Notes: a model not told the origin generated them from the sequence alone. 64,000 bases of DNA from Pseudomonas sp. (GCF_002796985.1 NZ_PEKX01000016.1:62001-126000), one strand, 5' to 3'; positions 27,134-37,200 are shown, counted from the first letter of the stretch. A program made the numbers and translations.

Positions 27134-29968
27134 ATGACCGATTACAAAGCCACTCTGAACCTTCCCGAAACCGACTTCCCGATGAAAGCCGGCCTGCCTC
27201 AGCGCGAGCCGCAGACCCTGAAGCTGTGGAACGACATTGGCCTGTACCAGCAGCTGCGGAAGATTGGCGAAGGTCGCCCGAAATTCATCCTGCACGATGG
27301 CCCGCCCTACGCCAACGGCAGCATCCACATCGGTCACGCGGTCAACAAGATCCTCAAGGACATCATCGTCCGCTCCAAGACCCTGGCCGGTTACGACGCC
27401 CCCTATGTGCCGGGCTGGGACTGCCATGGCCTGCCGATCGAGCACAAGGTCGAGACTACCCACGGCAAGAACCTGCCGGCGGACAAGACCCGCGAACTGT
27501 GCCGCGAATACGCCGCCGAGCAGATCGAAGGGCAGAAGGCCGATTTCATCCGTCTGGGCGTGCTGGGCGAGTGGGACAACCCCTACAAGACCATGAACTT
27601 CTCCAACGAGGCCGGCGAAATCCGCGCGCTCGCCGAGATGGTCAAGCAGGGCTTCGTGTTCAAGGGTCTGAAGCCGGTGAACTGGTGCTTCGACTGCGGT
27701 TCGGCCCTGGCCGAGGCGGAAGTCGAGTACGCCGACAAGAAGTCCGACGCCATCGACGTCGCCTTCCCGGTGGAGGATGCCGACAAGCTGGCCGCCGCCT
27801 TCGGCCTGGCCAGCCTGCCCAAGCCCACTGCCATCGTCATCTGGACCACTACCCCCTGGACCATCCCGGCCAACCAGGCGCTGAACGTCCACCCCGAATT
27901 CACCTATGCGCTGGTCGACACCGGCGAGCGCCTGCTGGTGCTGGCCGAGGAGCTGGTCGAGTCGAGCCTTGCGCGCTACGGCCTGGAAGGCAAGGTCATC
28001 GCCACCGCCCAGGGCGAGTCGCTGGACCTGATCCGCTTCCGCCACCCGTTCTACGAGCGCTTCTCGCCGGTCTACCTGGCCGAGTACGTCGAGCTGGGCG
28101 CCGGCACCGGCGTGGTTCACTCCGCCCCAGCCTACGGCGAGGACGACTTCCGTACCTGCAAGCAGTACGGCATGAGCAACGACGACATCCTCAGCCCCGT
28201 GCAGAGTAATGGCGTCTACGTCTCGGACCTGCCGTTCTTTGGCGGCCAGTTCATCTGGAAGGCCAACCCGAATATCGTCGCCAAGCTCGATGAAGTCGGC
28301 GCGCTGCTCAAGCACGCCAGCATCAGCCACAGCTACATGCACTGCTGGCGCCACAAGACCCCGCTGATCTACCGCGCCACCGCGCAGTGGTTCGTCGGCA
28401 TGGACAAGCAGCCGCAGACCGGTGCCACCCTGCGCGAGCGCGCGCTGGAAGCCATCACCCAGACCGAATTCGTGCCCACCTGGGGCCAGGCGCGCCTGCA
28501 CGGCATGATCGCCGGCCGTCCGGACTGGTGCATCTCGCGTCAACGCAACTGGGGCGTACCGATCCCGTTCTTCCTGCACAAGGCCACCGGCGAGCTGCAC
28601 CCGCGCACCGTCGAGCTGATGGAAGCCGTCGCCCAGCGCGTCGAGAAGGAAGGCATCGAGGCCTGGTTCAAGCTCGACGCCGCCGAACTGCTGGGCGATG
28701 AAGCCGCGCAGTACGACAAGATCAACGACACCCTGGATGTCTGGTTCGACTCCGGCACCACCCACTGGCACGTGCTGCGTGGCTCCCACGCCGAGCTGGG
28801 CCATCCCAGCGGTCCGGCCGCCGACCTCTACCTGGAAGGCTCCGACCAGCACCGCGGCTGGTTCCATTCCTCGCTGCTGACCGGCTGCGCCATCGACGGC
28901 CACGCGCCGTACCGCCAGTTGCTGACCCACGGCTTCACCGTGGACGAGTCCGGCCGCAAGATGTCCAAGTCCCTGGGCAACACCGTGGTGCCGCAGACCG
29001 TGATCGACAGCATGGGCGCCGACATCCTGCGCCTGTGGGTAGCGTCCACCGATTACTCCGGCGAGATCGCCGTTTCCCAGCAGATCCTCCAGCGCAGCGC
29101 CGACGCCTACCGGCGTATCCGCAATACCACGCGCTTCCTGCTGTCCAACCTGTCCGGCTTCGACCCGGCCAAGGACCTGCTGCCCAACGACCAGTTGCTG
29201 GCCCTGGACCGCTGGGCCATCGACCGCGCGCTGCAGCTGCAGCGTGAGCTGGAAGAGGCCTACCGCGACTACCGCTTCTGGAACGTCTACTCCAAGGTGC
29301 ACAACTTCTGCGTGCAGGAGCTGGGCGGCTTCTATCTGGACATCATCAAGGACCGCCAGTACACCACCCAGGCAAACAGCGTCGCCCGCCGTTCCTGCCA
29401 GACCGCGCTGTTCCACATCGCCGAGGCCCTGGTGCGCTGGATCGCGCCGATCATGGCCTTCACCGCCGAAGAGATCTGGAGCTTCATGCCGGGCGAGCGC
29501 GCAGAGTCGGTGATGCTCAGCACCTGGTACGACGGCCTCTCCGAGCTGCCGGCCGATGCCGAGCTGGATCGCGCCTACTGGGACGAAGTCATGGCCGCCA
29601 AGGCTGCCGTGAACAAGGAGCTGGAAAACCTGCGCAGCGCCAAGACCATCGGCGGCAACCTGCAGGCCGAGATCACCCTCTATGCCGAAGACTCCCTGGC
29701 CAAGCGCCTGGAGAAGCTGGGCAACGAGCTGCGCTTCGTGCTGATCACCTCCGCCGCCGCCGTCGCGCCGCTGGCCGATGCACCGGCCGACGCGGTCGAC
29801 AGCGAACTGCCGGGCCTGAAGCTGAAGGTGGTCAAGTCCGCCCATGCCAAGTGCGGCCGTTGCTGGCACTTCCGCGCCGATGTGGGTAGCCACGCCGCGC
29901 ATCCGGAGCTGTGTGATCGCTGCGTTGAAAACATCGAAGGTGCAGGCGAGGTGCGTCACTATGCCTAA
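27134..29968 (+). CDS. ileS: Isoleucyl-tRNA synthetase
   Basis: 944 residues. Class I motifs are intact: HIGH-type PYANGSIHIGHAVNKILKD near 58-76 and KMSKS in DESGRKMSKSLGN near 600. The editing domain (VIWTTTPWTIPANQALN) is present, and the C-terminal zinc site CGRCWHF ... HPELCDRC marks the eubacterial, mupirocin-sensitive type. It overlaps lspA by 8 bp, giving translational coupling. Confidence 0.98.
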   Translation: MTDYKATLNLPETDFPMKAGLPQREPQTLKLWNDIGLYQQLRKIGEGRPKFILHDGPPYANGSIHIGHAVNKILKDIIVRSKTLAGYDAPYVPGWDCHGLPIEHKVETTHGKNLPADKTRELCREYAAEQIEGQKADFIRLGVLGEWDNPYKTMNFSNEAGEIRALAEMVKQGFVFKGLKPVNWCFDCGSALAEAEVEYADKKSDAIDVAFPVEDADKLAAAFGLASLPKPTAIVIWTTTPWTIPANQALNVHPEFTYALVDTGERLLVLAEELVESSLARYGLEGKVIATAQGESLDLIRFRHPFYERFSPVYLAEYVELGAGTGVVHSAPAYGEDDFRTCKQYGMSNDDILSPVQSNGVYVSDLPFFGGQFIWKANPNIVAKLDEVGALLKHASISHSYMHCWRHKTPLIYRATAQWFVGMDKQPQTGATLRERALEAITQTEFVPTWGQARLHGMIAGRPDWCISRQRNWGVPIPFFLHKATGELHPRTVELMEAVAQRVEKEGIEAWFKLDAAELLGDEAAQYDKINDTLDVWFDSGTTHWHVLRGSHAELGHPSGPAADLYLEGSDQHRGWFHSSLLTGCAIDGHAPYRQLLTHGFTVDESGRKMSKSLGNTVVPQTVIDSMGADILRLWVASTDYSGEIAVSQQILQRSADAYRRIRNTTRFLLSNLSGFDPAKDLLPNDQLLALDRWAIDRALQLQRELEEAYRDYRFWNVYSKVHNFCVQELGGFYLDIIKDRQYTTQANSVARRSCQTALFHIAEALVRWIAPIMAFTAEEIWSFMPGERAESVMLSTWYDGLSELPADAELDRAYWDEVMAAKAAVNKELENLRSAKTIGGNLQAEITLYAEDSLAKRLEKLGNELRFVLITSAAAVAPLADAPADAVDSELPGLKLKVVKSAHAKCGRCWHFRADVGSHAAHPELCDRCVENIEGAGEVRHYA

Positions 29969-30470
29969 CGCTGATCGCTTCGGCCGCCTGCCCTGGCTGT
30001 GGATCACCGTGGTAGTGTTCGTCCTGGATCAGGTCACCAAGGCCTTCTTCCAGGCTGAACTGACCCTGTACCAGCAGATCGTGGTCATTCCCGACCTGTT
30101 CAGCTGGACTCTGGCGTACAACACTGGCGCTGCGTTCAGTTTCCTGGCCGACAGCTCGGGCTGGCAGCGCTGGCTGTTCGCCCTGATCGCCATCGTGGTC
30201 AGCATCGTGCTGGTGGTCTGGCTCAAGCGCCTGAAGAGCGGCGAGACCTGGCTGGCCATCGCCCTGGCCCTGGTGTTGGGTGGCGCGCTGGGCAACCTGT
30301 ACGACCGCATGGTCCTGGGGCACGTGGTGGACTTCATCCTCGTGCACTGGCAGGACCGCTGGCGCTTCCCGGCCTTCAACCTGGCCGACAGCGCCATCAC
30401 CGTCGGCGCCATCATGCTGGCGCTGGACATGTTCAAATCGAAGAATACCGGAGAGACCGCCAATGACTGA
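29961..30470 (+). CDS. lspA: Lipoprotein signal peptidase II
   Basis: 169 residues with four transmembrane helices. Catalytic aspartates lie in YDRMVLGHVVDFILVHW and FPAFNLADSAITVG; the helix-1 QVTKAF and YNTGAAFSFL blocks are also present. It removes signal peptides from prolipoproteins, such as BamD encoded in this window. Start ATG at 29961 lies inside the end of ileS, and the 3' end overlaps fkpB by 8 bp. Confidence 0.97.
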   Translation: MPNADRFGRLPWLWITVVVFVLDQVTKAFFQAELTLYQQIVVIPDLFSWTLAYNTGAAFSFLADSSGWQRWLFALIAIVVSIVLVVWLKRLKSGETWLAIALALVLGGALGNLYDRMVLGHVVDFILVHWQDRWRFPAFNLADSAITVGAIMLALDMFKSKNTGETAND

Positions 30471-30915
30471 GACTTCTGAAACCCTTCAGCGCATCGGTGC
30501 GGATTCCCAGGTCACCCTGCATTTCGCCCTGAAACTGGAAGACGGCAACGTCGTCGACAGCACCTTCGACAAGCAACCGGCCACCTTCAAGGTCGGTGAC
30601 GGTAACCTGTTGCCGGGCTTCGAGCAGGCGCTGTTCGGCCTCAAGGCCGGCGACAAGCGCACCCTGAGCATCGAGCCGGAGCTGGGCTTCGGCCAGCCGA
30701 ACCCGGCCAACGTGCAGGTAATGCCGCGTGACCAGTTCCAGGACATGGAGCTGGCCGAGGGTCTGCTGGTGATCTTCAACGATGCCGCCAAGACCGAGCT
30801 GCCGGGCGTCGTGAAAGCGTTCGACGAGCAACACGTCACCATCGATTTCAACCATCCGCTGGCCGGCAAAACGCTGACCTTCGAAGTCGATATCATCGAC
30901 GTACAATCAGCCTGA
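30463..30915 (+). CDS. fkpB: FKBP-type peptidyl-prolyl isomerase FkpB (SlpA)
   Basis: 150 residues, cytoplasmic. The FKBP core (VTLHFALKLEDGNVVDSTFD, GDGNLLPGFEQALFGLKAGD) is interrupted by an insert-in-flap chaperone domain (FGQPNPANVQVMPRDQFQ) as in SlyD/SlpA. It ends FEVDIIDVQSA. Coupled to lspA by overlap. Confidence 0.94.
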   Translation: MTETSETLQRIGADSQVTLHFALKLEDGNVVDSTFDKQPATFKVGDGNLLPGFEQALFGLKAGDKRTLSIEPELGFGQPNPANVQVMPRDQFQDMELAEGLLVIFNDAAKTELPGVVKAFDEQHVTIDFNHPLAGKTLTFEVDIIDVQSA

Positions 30916-31012
30916 CCGACTGCGCGGCCCGTCGCTGGCGGACCGTTGCGCTTCAGGCGAAGTATTCCTACCGGCCCCTCGTGGGCCGGCTTGCGTAGCA
31001 CCCGAGGCCACC

Positions 31013-31957
31013 ATGCAAATCAAACTCGCCAATCCCCGCGGCTTTTGTGCCGGCGTCGACCGGGCGATCGAGATCGTCAACCGCGCCCTCGACGTCTTCG
31101 GCCCGCCGATCTACGTGCGCCATGAAGTGGTGCACAACAAGTTCGTGGTGGAGAACCTGCGCAACCGCGGCGCCGTATTCGTCGAGGAACTCGACCAGGT
31201 GCCGGACGACACCATCGTCATCTTCAGTGCCCACGGCGTTTCCCAGGCTGTGCGCAAGGAAGCCGAGAACCGCGGCCTGAAGGTCTTCGACGCCACCTGC
31301 CCACTGGTCACCAAGGTGCACATGGAAGTCGTGCGCTACAGTCGCGACGGCCACGAATGCATCCTGATCGGTCACGAAGGCCACCCGGAAGTGGAAGGCA
31401 CCATGGGCCAGTACGATGACTCCAATGGCGGCGCCATCTACCTGGTGGAAGACGAGGCCGACGTCGCCGCGCTGGAAGTACGTAATCCCGAGGCGCTGCA
31501 CTTCGTCACCCAGACCACTCTGTCGATGGACGACACCTCCAAGGTGATCGACGCCCTGCGCGCGAAGTTCCCGCACATCCAGGGCCCGCGCAAGAACGAC
31601 ATCTGCTACGCCACCCAGAATCGCCAGGATGCGGTGAAGGAACTGGCCGATCAGTGCGACCTGGTGCTGGTAGTCGGTAGCCCGAACAGTTCCAACTCCA
31701 ACCGCCTGCGTGAGTTGGCCGAGCGCATGGGTACCCCCGGTTACCTCATCGACGGCGCCGAGGACCTGAAGAAGGAATGGTTCGATGGCGTGCAGCGCAT
31801 CGGCATCACCGCCGGCGCCTCCGCCCCTGAAGTGCTGGTGCGTGGTGTGATCGAGCAGCTGCGTGACTGGGGCGCTGAGCCTGAAGTGGAGCTGGATGGG
31901 CGGGAAGAGAATATTACCTTCTCGATGCCCAAGGAGCTGCGGGTGAAGGCGTTGTAG
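31013..31957 (+). CDS. ispH: 4-hydroxy-3-methylbut-2-enyl diphosphate reductase
   Basis: Last step of the MEP isoprenoid pathway, a [4Fe-4S] enzyme. 314 residues; the three cluster cysteines sit in NPRGFCAGVDRAI, DATCPLVTKVH and NDICYATQNRQ, and the conserved GHEGHPEVEGTMGQ is present. It makes the precursors used by IspB. Last gene of the ribF-ileS-lspA-fkpB-ispH run, 97 bp after fkpB. Confidence 0.97.
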   Translation: MQIKLANPRGFCAGVDRAIEIVNRALDVFGPPIYVRHEVVHNKFVVENLRNRGAVFVEELDQVPDDTIVIFSAHGVSQAVRKEAENRGLKVFDATCPLVTKVHMEVVRYSRDGHECILIGHEGHPEVEGTMGQYDDSNGGAIYLVEDEADVAALEVRNPEALHFVTQTTLSMDDTSKVIDALRAKFPHIQGPRKNDICYATQNRQDAVKELADQCDLVLVVGSPNSSNSNRLRELAERMGTPGYLIDGAEDLKKEWFDGVQRIGITAGASAPEVLVRGVIEQLRDWGAEPEVELDGREENITFSMPKELRVKAL

Positions 31958-31970
31958 ATTTGGCGATTAC

Positions 31971-32000
31971 GAAAAAGGTCGGCGCATGCCGACCTTTTTC
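31971..32000. terminator. Bidirectional terminator between ispH and pilE
   Basis: GAAAAAGGTCGGC-GCAT-GCCGACCTTTTTC, a 13-bp perfect stem with T runs in both orientations. Confidence 0.92.
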
Positions 32001-32003
32001 GTT

Positions 32004-32417
32004 TCAGATACCCCTACAAGTGCCCCAAGTGCCGGCCAGTGCTCCAGTGCCCCCACGAGCACCAGTGGAGGAGAGGGTTAAGGTGCCCTTGCTCTTCAAG
32101 TGCCCCCCGGTGGTCGGTGTGGCAGTCAGTGTAAAGCTTGTCGCATCAGCAGTAGTGACAGCAATGTTGGTCTCCTTGCTGGAACCATCGACCGGGCTGG
32201 CTGCGTAGCTGCCCAGATTTGCACCGGAGTAGGTATTGTTCTGCGCTCGGAAGCGTTCCATTACATTGCCAGCGCCTACTAGAACACCTTTGGCATCCTC
32301 ACAGGCCGCGCGGCGAACGTAGCTCTGGTAGCTAGGCAGGGCGATGGCCGAGAGAATACCGACAACGATGACTGCGATCATGAGTTCGAGCAGGGTGAAG
32401 CCGGTTTCTTGTTTCAT
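32004..32417 (-). CDS. pilE: Type IV pilus minor pilin PilE
   Basis: 137 residues. The prepilin leader MKQETG is followed by FTLLELMIAVIVVGILSAIA with Glu5 of the mature protein. Cysteines in RAACEDAKG and near the C-terminus (TWGTCRG) may form a disulfide. The central part has a Ser/Thr/Gly-rich segment. It starts 42 bp after pilY1, with no pilY2 between, and is the last gene of the minor pilin cluster. Confidence 0.93.
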   Translation of the reverse strand: MKQETGFTLLELMIAVIVVGILSAIALPSYQSYVRRAACEDAKGVLVGAGNVMERFRAQNNTYSGANLGSYAASPVDGSSKETNIAVTTADATSFTLTATPTTGGHLKSKGTLTLSSTGARGGTGALAGTWGTCRGI

Positions 32418-32459
32418 TACGTACTTCCTTCAATGGCGGGCGCTCTCGTCCGCCATGCA

Positions 32460-35400
32460 TCAAGGATTGTTGGTGTCCATCCAGTAGGTCTTGCCCAATG
32501 GCGGCGTCGGGACCTTGATGGGCGCAATGGATGGGTCCGGGAGGACGTAACAATCGTTGCCGGTGCAATAGAGCTGCGGATCGCCCGAAATGCCTTCGCT
32601 GTTACTGTTGGTATATCGATCAGCATAAGTGCCGCTGCCGCCAACCGGTACCGACACTGGCGTGGCATCCAGTAATCGCACGGCATAAGCGCGGTTGCGA
32701 CCGACCGATGCCTTGCAGAGAACATTCGACGAGCTGGGTTCATAGGTGTTGAAGTACAGCTGTCCGCCCGCGGTGAGGGCGCGTGACAAGACTTTCTCGC
32801 CACTGGCTTTCAGCGCGATGTACCAGCCCCCAGAGGTGGAAGCGAAGGCGTCGGCTGCTGCCTGCTTGGCAGTAGCGTCCGTGCCTTGCACCAGGTTCTC
32901 GGTGGCGTTGTACAGGCCGCCTTCGGCCAGGGTGCCTTCGCTGGTGCCCGTGGCAGGCTTGACCAGTACAGGGCTGCGGAACGCATAGAAGCGATCCTGA
33001 ATCACCTGGTTCAGGGGGTGTCCACGGTAGCCACTGCCGATATTGACGCTCAGGGCCGGGGTGCCATTTACGTTGAGCAGGGCAACGTCCGGCTCCTGAT
33101 AGAAGCGTCGTGCCGCAGCAGCGGAGGTGCCACCAATGCTGGCAAACACACCATCGTTGGAGGTGCCTGCGGGGGTGATCAGGCTGGCGCCACTTTCGCC
33201 ATTATTGATGTAGAAGCGCCATACCTGACCGCCCATATCTCCCACGAAGAACTGGTCGGCCAGGTGCTCCGAATCACTGACCAACGCTCCGCTGGAGTCT
33301 TTCTGGATGTCGATAACGCGCACCGAACTGGGCATGCTGTAGCGCATCTTCGTAAGGTTGACTGTATGTCCGGTGGAGTTGCTGGCCGACCAAAGCAGCG
33401 CGCCTGTACGGGCGTTGACGATATAGATCGCATTACCCTGGGTGTCGGCGGTATAGACGCTGTCTCCATTGTTCAGCGTGTCTTGGTTCGGGTCATAGCC
33501 ACCGGCAAAGATCAGCACGTCGGTCAGTGTCCCTCCGACGTTGATGCGGGTTTTTACCGGTGCAGACCAGGTCTGGCCCAGCTTGGTGAAGCTGCCCGAA
33601 CCGCCGTTGATCTGCCACAGGAGCTTGGGGTTCGCCTTGTCGGTGATGTTCAGCGCATAGATGTTCCGACCACCGCGGCCCATGGATGCATAGGCATAAA
33701 CGAACTCGTCGTCGTTCAGACCGGTAGTAGCGCGTGTGGTCGGATCGCCATAGATAACGCCGTTATTGTTTGCATCATTGACCCACACCGTCACGCTGTT
33801 ATCCATGCCATAGCGACGTGGTTTTTGCGAGGTGGAGCGATCATCCGCGCGTAACAGATCGACGTTAGGCAGCAGTGCTTCGGGCATGAAGCCGAACTGT
33901 TCCACGCCGCTCGATGTATCGAAGAGCTGCACGAAGCCTTCGTTGGAACCAACAATCGCGAACTGATCGGCATTGTCGTCACCCGACGTGGTCAGGCACT
34001 GGCCGGCACTGTTGTACCCCTTGCAGCCGTATGTGAAGAGGCGCGGCGTAGAGTGGATCATGTCGCCCAGGGCGTAACGAGGTGTCGTGCCGTTGCTGTC
34101 CAGGCCGCGAATATAGTTGATGGCCTGATCTTTCAGGGTCGTGTTGCCAACCTCGAACATGGTGGCGGTGAGATTGGTGTTGCTGGTCAGCAGTTTGTAC
34201 GCATCGGCGTTCAGGTTCACACCACCGCTGGGCACAGCGCCGTAATAGGTGAACAGCTTGCGGTTTGCTGGGAGGAGCAGTTGGTGTGCCGCGCCACCTT
34301 TGGCGATGTCATTGCCGTCTCGCCCGGCTTGGGCGTCAGGCCAGTAGCTTTGGGAGTTATCCCTGAAGAAGCCAGTATTCGGATCGATGGCGGCAGCGCC
34401 GTCGGCGTCGACGATGGTTGCAACGCCGTTCGCGGTACTCAGGCGATAACGCTTCAGATTGCCGGGCCAGCGGTCGGTCGCTGATGGACGGAACAGGGCA
34501 AAGTACAGTTGATCCTTGTTGTCCTGGCGGTTGAAGCTGTTCACCGGAGCGCTGGAGTTGACGAACGTGGTGTTGGTTGCCAGTGCCTCCTGGAGAATCG
34601 CGTTGAAGGCTTTTGCCAGGTCGCTGGCGTTGTTGGCTGTGTAGCTCTTGCCCCCACCGTTACGTGCAAGGTCGTCGAGGAAGGTCTGCGCTTGCTGGTT
34701 GGCCTGCAAGGCGAAGCCGATAGTGTGGGTGGTGACGTAGTTGGTGCCATCGAAGTCGGTCTGGTCGGTGTTGGCCAGCCAGTGCGTGAGTTCGCGTCCA
34801 CACAGCTCATCGTCGTTCGAGTTGCCGCACGAGGTGCCGGTCATGCCCGCGATTCCGCGAGTGGCGGTGGTGGTATTGCCGTTGGCCTGACCGTCCGTCA
34901 ACAGCACCATGAAAGTTGACTGGCAGGCGCTGGAAATGGGGCTGGTAAAGTTGTTGTTGTGCTTGTTGGGCAGTTGGGTGAGATACCCTGCCGCCTCGTA
35001 AAGCGCAGGTACCAGCGGAGTGCCACCATCGGCGGTCATGTTCTGCACCAGATCGTTGGTGTAGTTGCGGATGGTATAGCTGTTGCTGCCCAGGCCGCCG
35101 GTCTGCAGTTTGAGGTTCAGTTTGATGGCATCGGCCGGACTGTTCTCATAGGTGCGCAGGGTAAGATTGCTTGTGCTGGGCTGGGTCAGGAAGACGCTTA
35201 AGGCGTTGCCATCGGCCCAGTTGTTGGCGGTGGCAAAAATGCTCTGCAGATTGGTTGCCAGTCCGGCAACCTTGCAGGTGACTGGGATGCCGGAGCCCGC
35301 ACTGGTGAAGGTACAACTGGTACCAGTGGTTTTTCTGCGGGCCCCCAGGTTGTTGTCAGCGGCGCTGAAAGCTGCGGAGTTGGCACTGAGTTCGAAGCTC

Positions 35401-37181
35401 ACGTTGACCGTGCCGGTAGTGCCCGAGGCTGAGTTGGGGGTCACGGTAATTCCCGCTTCCATGACCGTGGCGCCTGCCCTGACCGGGACTTTCTGGAAGC
35501 GCGCACCAATGATGCTGTAGCTCACGCGGTTGGCCGTGGTCTCCAGCGGTACTGACGTTTCCGTAATGCTGACTTTGTTGGGATTGTCCGAGCCGAACCA
35601 ACTGGTCGTTGGTAGGTAGTACTGACGGCCGTCATCCTTGGCGTCGAGCATGGACACGTCGAGAATAGGGTTCAGGCAGCCGGTGTCGCCGCCGGTGTAG
35701 GTGATCTTGAGTACTGGTTGCAGACTGCTGCCGTCATCGTAGGAATAGGCCACGCGACTGCCATTGCCGGAGGTCGGAGTCAGGAAGAAGGCCATGGCGT
35801 TGTTGCCGCACCAGGCAGAGTTACTGACGACTGCCTGGACTTGCGCTCTTACGTCGGGACCCTGCACATAGAGTGGTGGGTTTTGCGTGCGCCATTCCGG
35901 CGCTGCCCAGGATGCGGCAGTGGTTTTTGTGCGTGCGGTGAAGTCTTCCGTGGCGGTAAAGGTCGCGGCGTTGCTTGCGTTCTGGGCGGTAACGTCGAAG
36001 GTCACCGAGCGGTCGTCGGAGCCTGCCGGTACGAAGTCGATGCGCGCCGAGGTGATGTTTGCACCCTGGGGAATGGCGACGGTCTGGAAACGCAGGCCGG
36101 TGGTACGGCTGTTGTCTTCGCTGCCGGAGTAGGTCACGACCAGTTTGGGCGAGCTGTTGGTGTCGCCGACGTTGTAAGTGAAGTTGTTGTTGTTGGTCGA
36201 GCGCAGCCGTAGCGCCACGTCGGAGACCGGATTATTCGCCGGAGCTCCGTCCTTTAGCGACCTCAGCAAGTCGGTGACATCAAGGGAGTGATCGAGTGTT
36301 GTGCCGACTTTGACGCTGTTTTTGGAGATCGCAGCGGTAAACAGACTGGAATCGATCAGGGTGCTGTCGTTGAACGCTCCGGGAGTCTTGGCATTGACTG
36401 CCGAAATATTGAAGGTCCTGCTCGCTGTATCGGTGGTGGTGGTGACATAGAGTTTGGCATCGGTAATGGTGACGCCAGCGGGGATGTTCAGGTTGCGGAA
36501 TAGAAACAGCCCGTCATAGCGCAGTTTCCCCGAACCACTTTGTGCGTTCAGCGTAGTAGTGGGACCTGAGCAAACGCTGCTTGAAGCAGCTGCCTTTACC
36601 GAACAAGTGTAATTACCCTGGAGGTAGTAGGACGAGTTGTTGTTCGAATAGGTCGAATCGACGCTGAGCGAGCGGGTGATGCTGGACGTGTTGGGGGCGG
36701 AGTTGCGGACGTAGCCCATGACGAGAGAGTCATCGCTCAACTGGTTAGCCGTCGTGCCGGTGGTTTGCCGTGTCACGTCGTCGGTGCCGCTGGCCAGCGA
36801 CGGGGTCGGCATCTTGGTGTTGATTGATTGCTCGATGTATTGCACTGGCGAGAGGATTCGCGAGTTGTTCGAGGTCTGGTTCAGGTCCATGACCCCCACA
36901 TTGACCCCGGTGGTGCCGTTGAGCAGTGTTGCGAAGGTGTCCTTCATCGTCGGCATACGGGTCGGGCCGCCGTTACAACGGGAGCTGTCACGATCCAGGC
37001 AGTAGGCCATGGAGCCAGAGTCGTCGAGGATGAACAGGACATTCGGGCGAATGCCCTGGTCGATGGCAGAGCCACCGAAGAAAATCTCGGTGTCGTCGGC
37101 GTAGCTGGCGCCGCCCTGGAACAGCGTGCCGAACAGCAACGAGGAAACCAGGAGTGGGCGGAGATGGTTTTTCTTGTACAT
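32460..37181 (-). CDS. pilY1: Type IV pilus tip protein PilY1, enlarged
   Basis: 1573 residues, about 400 longer than P. aeruginosa PilY1. It has a signal peptide (MYKKNHLRPLLVSSLLFGTL, cut near SYA). A von Willebrand A domain starts with MIDAS motif FILDDSGSMAYC and resumes about 570 residues later at MTADGGTPLVPALYEAAGYL and TFMVLLTDGQANGNTTT. The intervening sequence (about 36770-35060) holds three beta-sandwich-like modules with FRNLNIPAGVTITDAKLYV, LRFQTVAIPQGANITSARID and RFQKVPVRAGATVMEAG. The C-terminal half is the PilY1 beta-propeller, with a candidate calcium loop NDANNNGVIYGD. The start at 37181 begins the signal peptide; 77 codons of open frame upstream overlap pilX. Family roles are pilus assembly, adhesion and surface sensing. 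Confidence 0.93.
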   Translation of the reverse strand: MYKKNHLRPLLVSSLLFGTLFQGGASYADDTEIFFGGSAIDQGIRPNVLFILDDSGSMAYCLDRDSSRCNGGPTRMPTMKDTFATLLNGTTGVNVGVMDLNQTSNNSRILSPVQYIEQSINTKMPTPSLASGTDDVTRQTTGTTANQLSDDSLVMGYVRNSAPNTSSITRSLSVDSTYSNNNSSYYLQGNYTCSVKAAASSSVCSGPTTTLNAQSGSGKLRYDGLFLFRNLNIPAGVTITDAKLYVTTTTDTASRTFNISAVNAKTPGAFNDSTLIDSSLFTAAISKNSVKVGTTLDHSLDVTDLLRSLKDGAPANNPVSDVALRLRSTNNNNFTYNVGDTNSSPKLVVTYSGSEDNSRTTGLRFQTVAIPQGANITSARIDFVPAGSDDRSVTFDVTAQNASNAATFTATEDFTARTKTTAASWAAPEWRTQNPPLYVQGPDVRAQVQAVVSNSAWCGNNAMAFFLTPTSGNGSRVAYSYDDGSSLQPVLKITYTGGDTGCLNPILDVSMLDAKDDGRQYYLPTTSWFGSDNPNKVSITETSVPLETTANRVSYSIIGARFQKVPVRAGATVMEAGITVTPNSASGTTGTVNVSFELSANSAAFSAADNNLGARRKTTGTSCTFTSAGSGIPVTCKVAGLATNLQSIFATANNWADGNALSVFLTQPSTSNLTLRTYENSPADAIKLNLKLQTGGLGSNSYTIRNYTNDLVQNMTADGGTPLVPALYEAAGYLTQLPNKHNNNFTSPISSACQSTFMVLLTDGQANGNTTTATRGIAGMTGTSCGNSNDDELCGRELTHWLANTDQTDFDGTNYVTTHTIGFALQANQQAQTFLDDLARNGGGKSYTANNASDLAKAFNAILQEALATNTTFVNSSAPVNSFNRQDNKDQLYFALFRPSATDRWPGNLKRYRLSTANGVATIVDADGAAAIDPNTGFFRDNSQSYWPDAQAGRDGNDIAKGGAAHQLLLPANRKLFTYYGAVPSGGVNLNADAYKLLTSNTNLTATMFEVGNTTLKDQAINYIRGLDSNGTTPRYALGDMIHSTPRLFTYGCKGYNSAGQCLTTSGDDNADQFAIVGSNEGFVQLFDTSSGVEQFGFMPEALLPNVDLLRADDRSTSQKPRRYGMDNSVTVWVNDANNNGVIYGDPTTRATTGLNDDEFVYAYASMGRGGRNIYALNITDKANPKLLWQINGGSGSFTKLGQTWSAPVKTRINVGGTLTDVLIFAGGYDPNQDTLNNGDSVYTADTQGNAIYIVNARTGALLWSASNSTGHTVNLTKMRYSMPSSVRVIDIQKDSSGALVSDSEHLADQFFVGDMGGQVWRFYINNGESGASLITPAGTSNDGVFASIGGTSAAAARRFYQEPDVALLNVNGTPALSVNIGSGYRGHPLNQVIQDRFYAFRSPVLVKPATGTSEGTLAEGGLYNATENLVQGTDATAKQAAADAFASTSGGWYIALKASGEKVLSRALTAGGQLYFNTYEPSSSNVLCKASVGRNRAYAVRLLDATPVSVPVGGSGTYADRYTNSNSEGISGDPQLYCTGNDCYVLPDPSIAPIKVPTPPLGKTYWMDTNNP

Positions 37182-37200
37182 GGTGAGTCCTGGTTGTTGT

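Noticed and set aside
25922..30007. 1361-codon open frame antisense to murJ, ribF and ileS
   Set aside because: It spans several confirmed genes on the opposite strand; such long shadows are common in high-GC Pseudomonas DNA.
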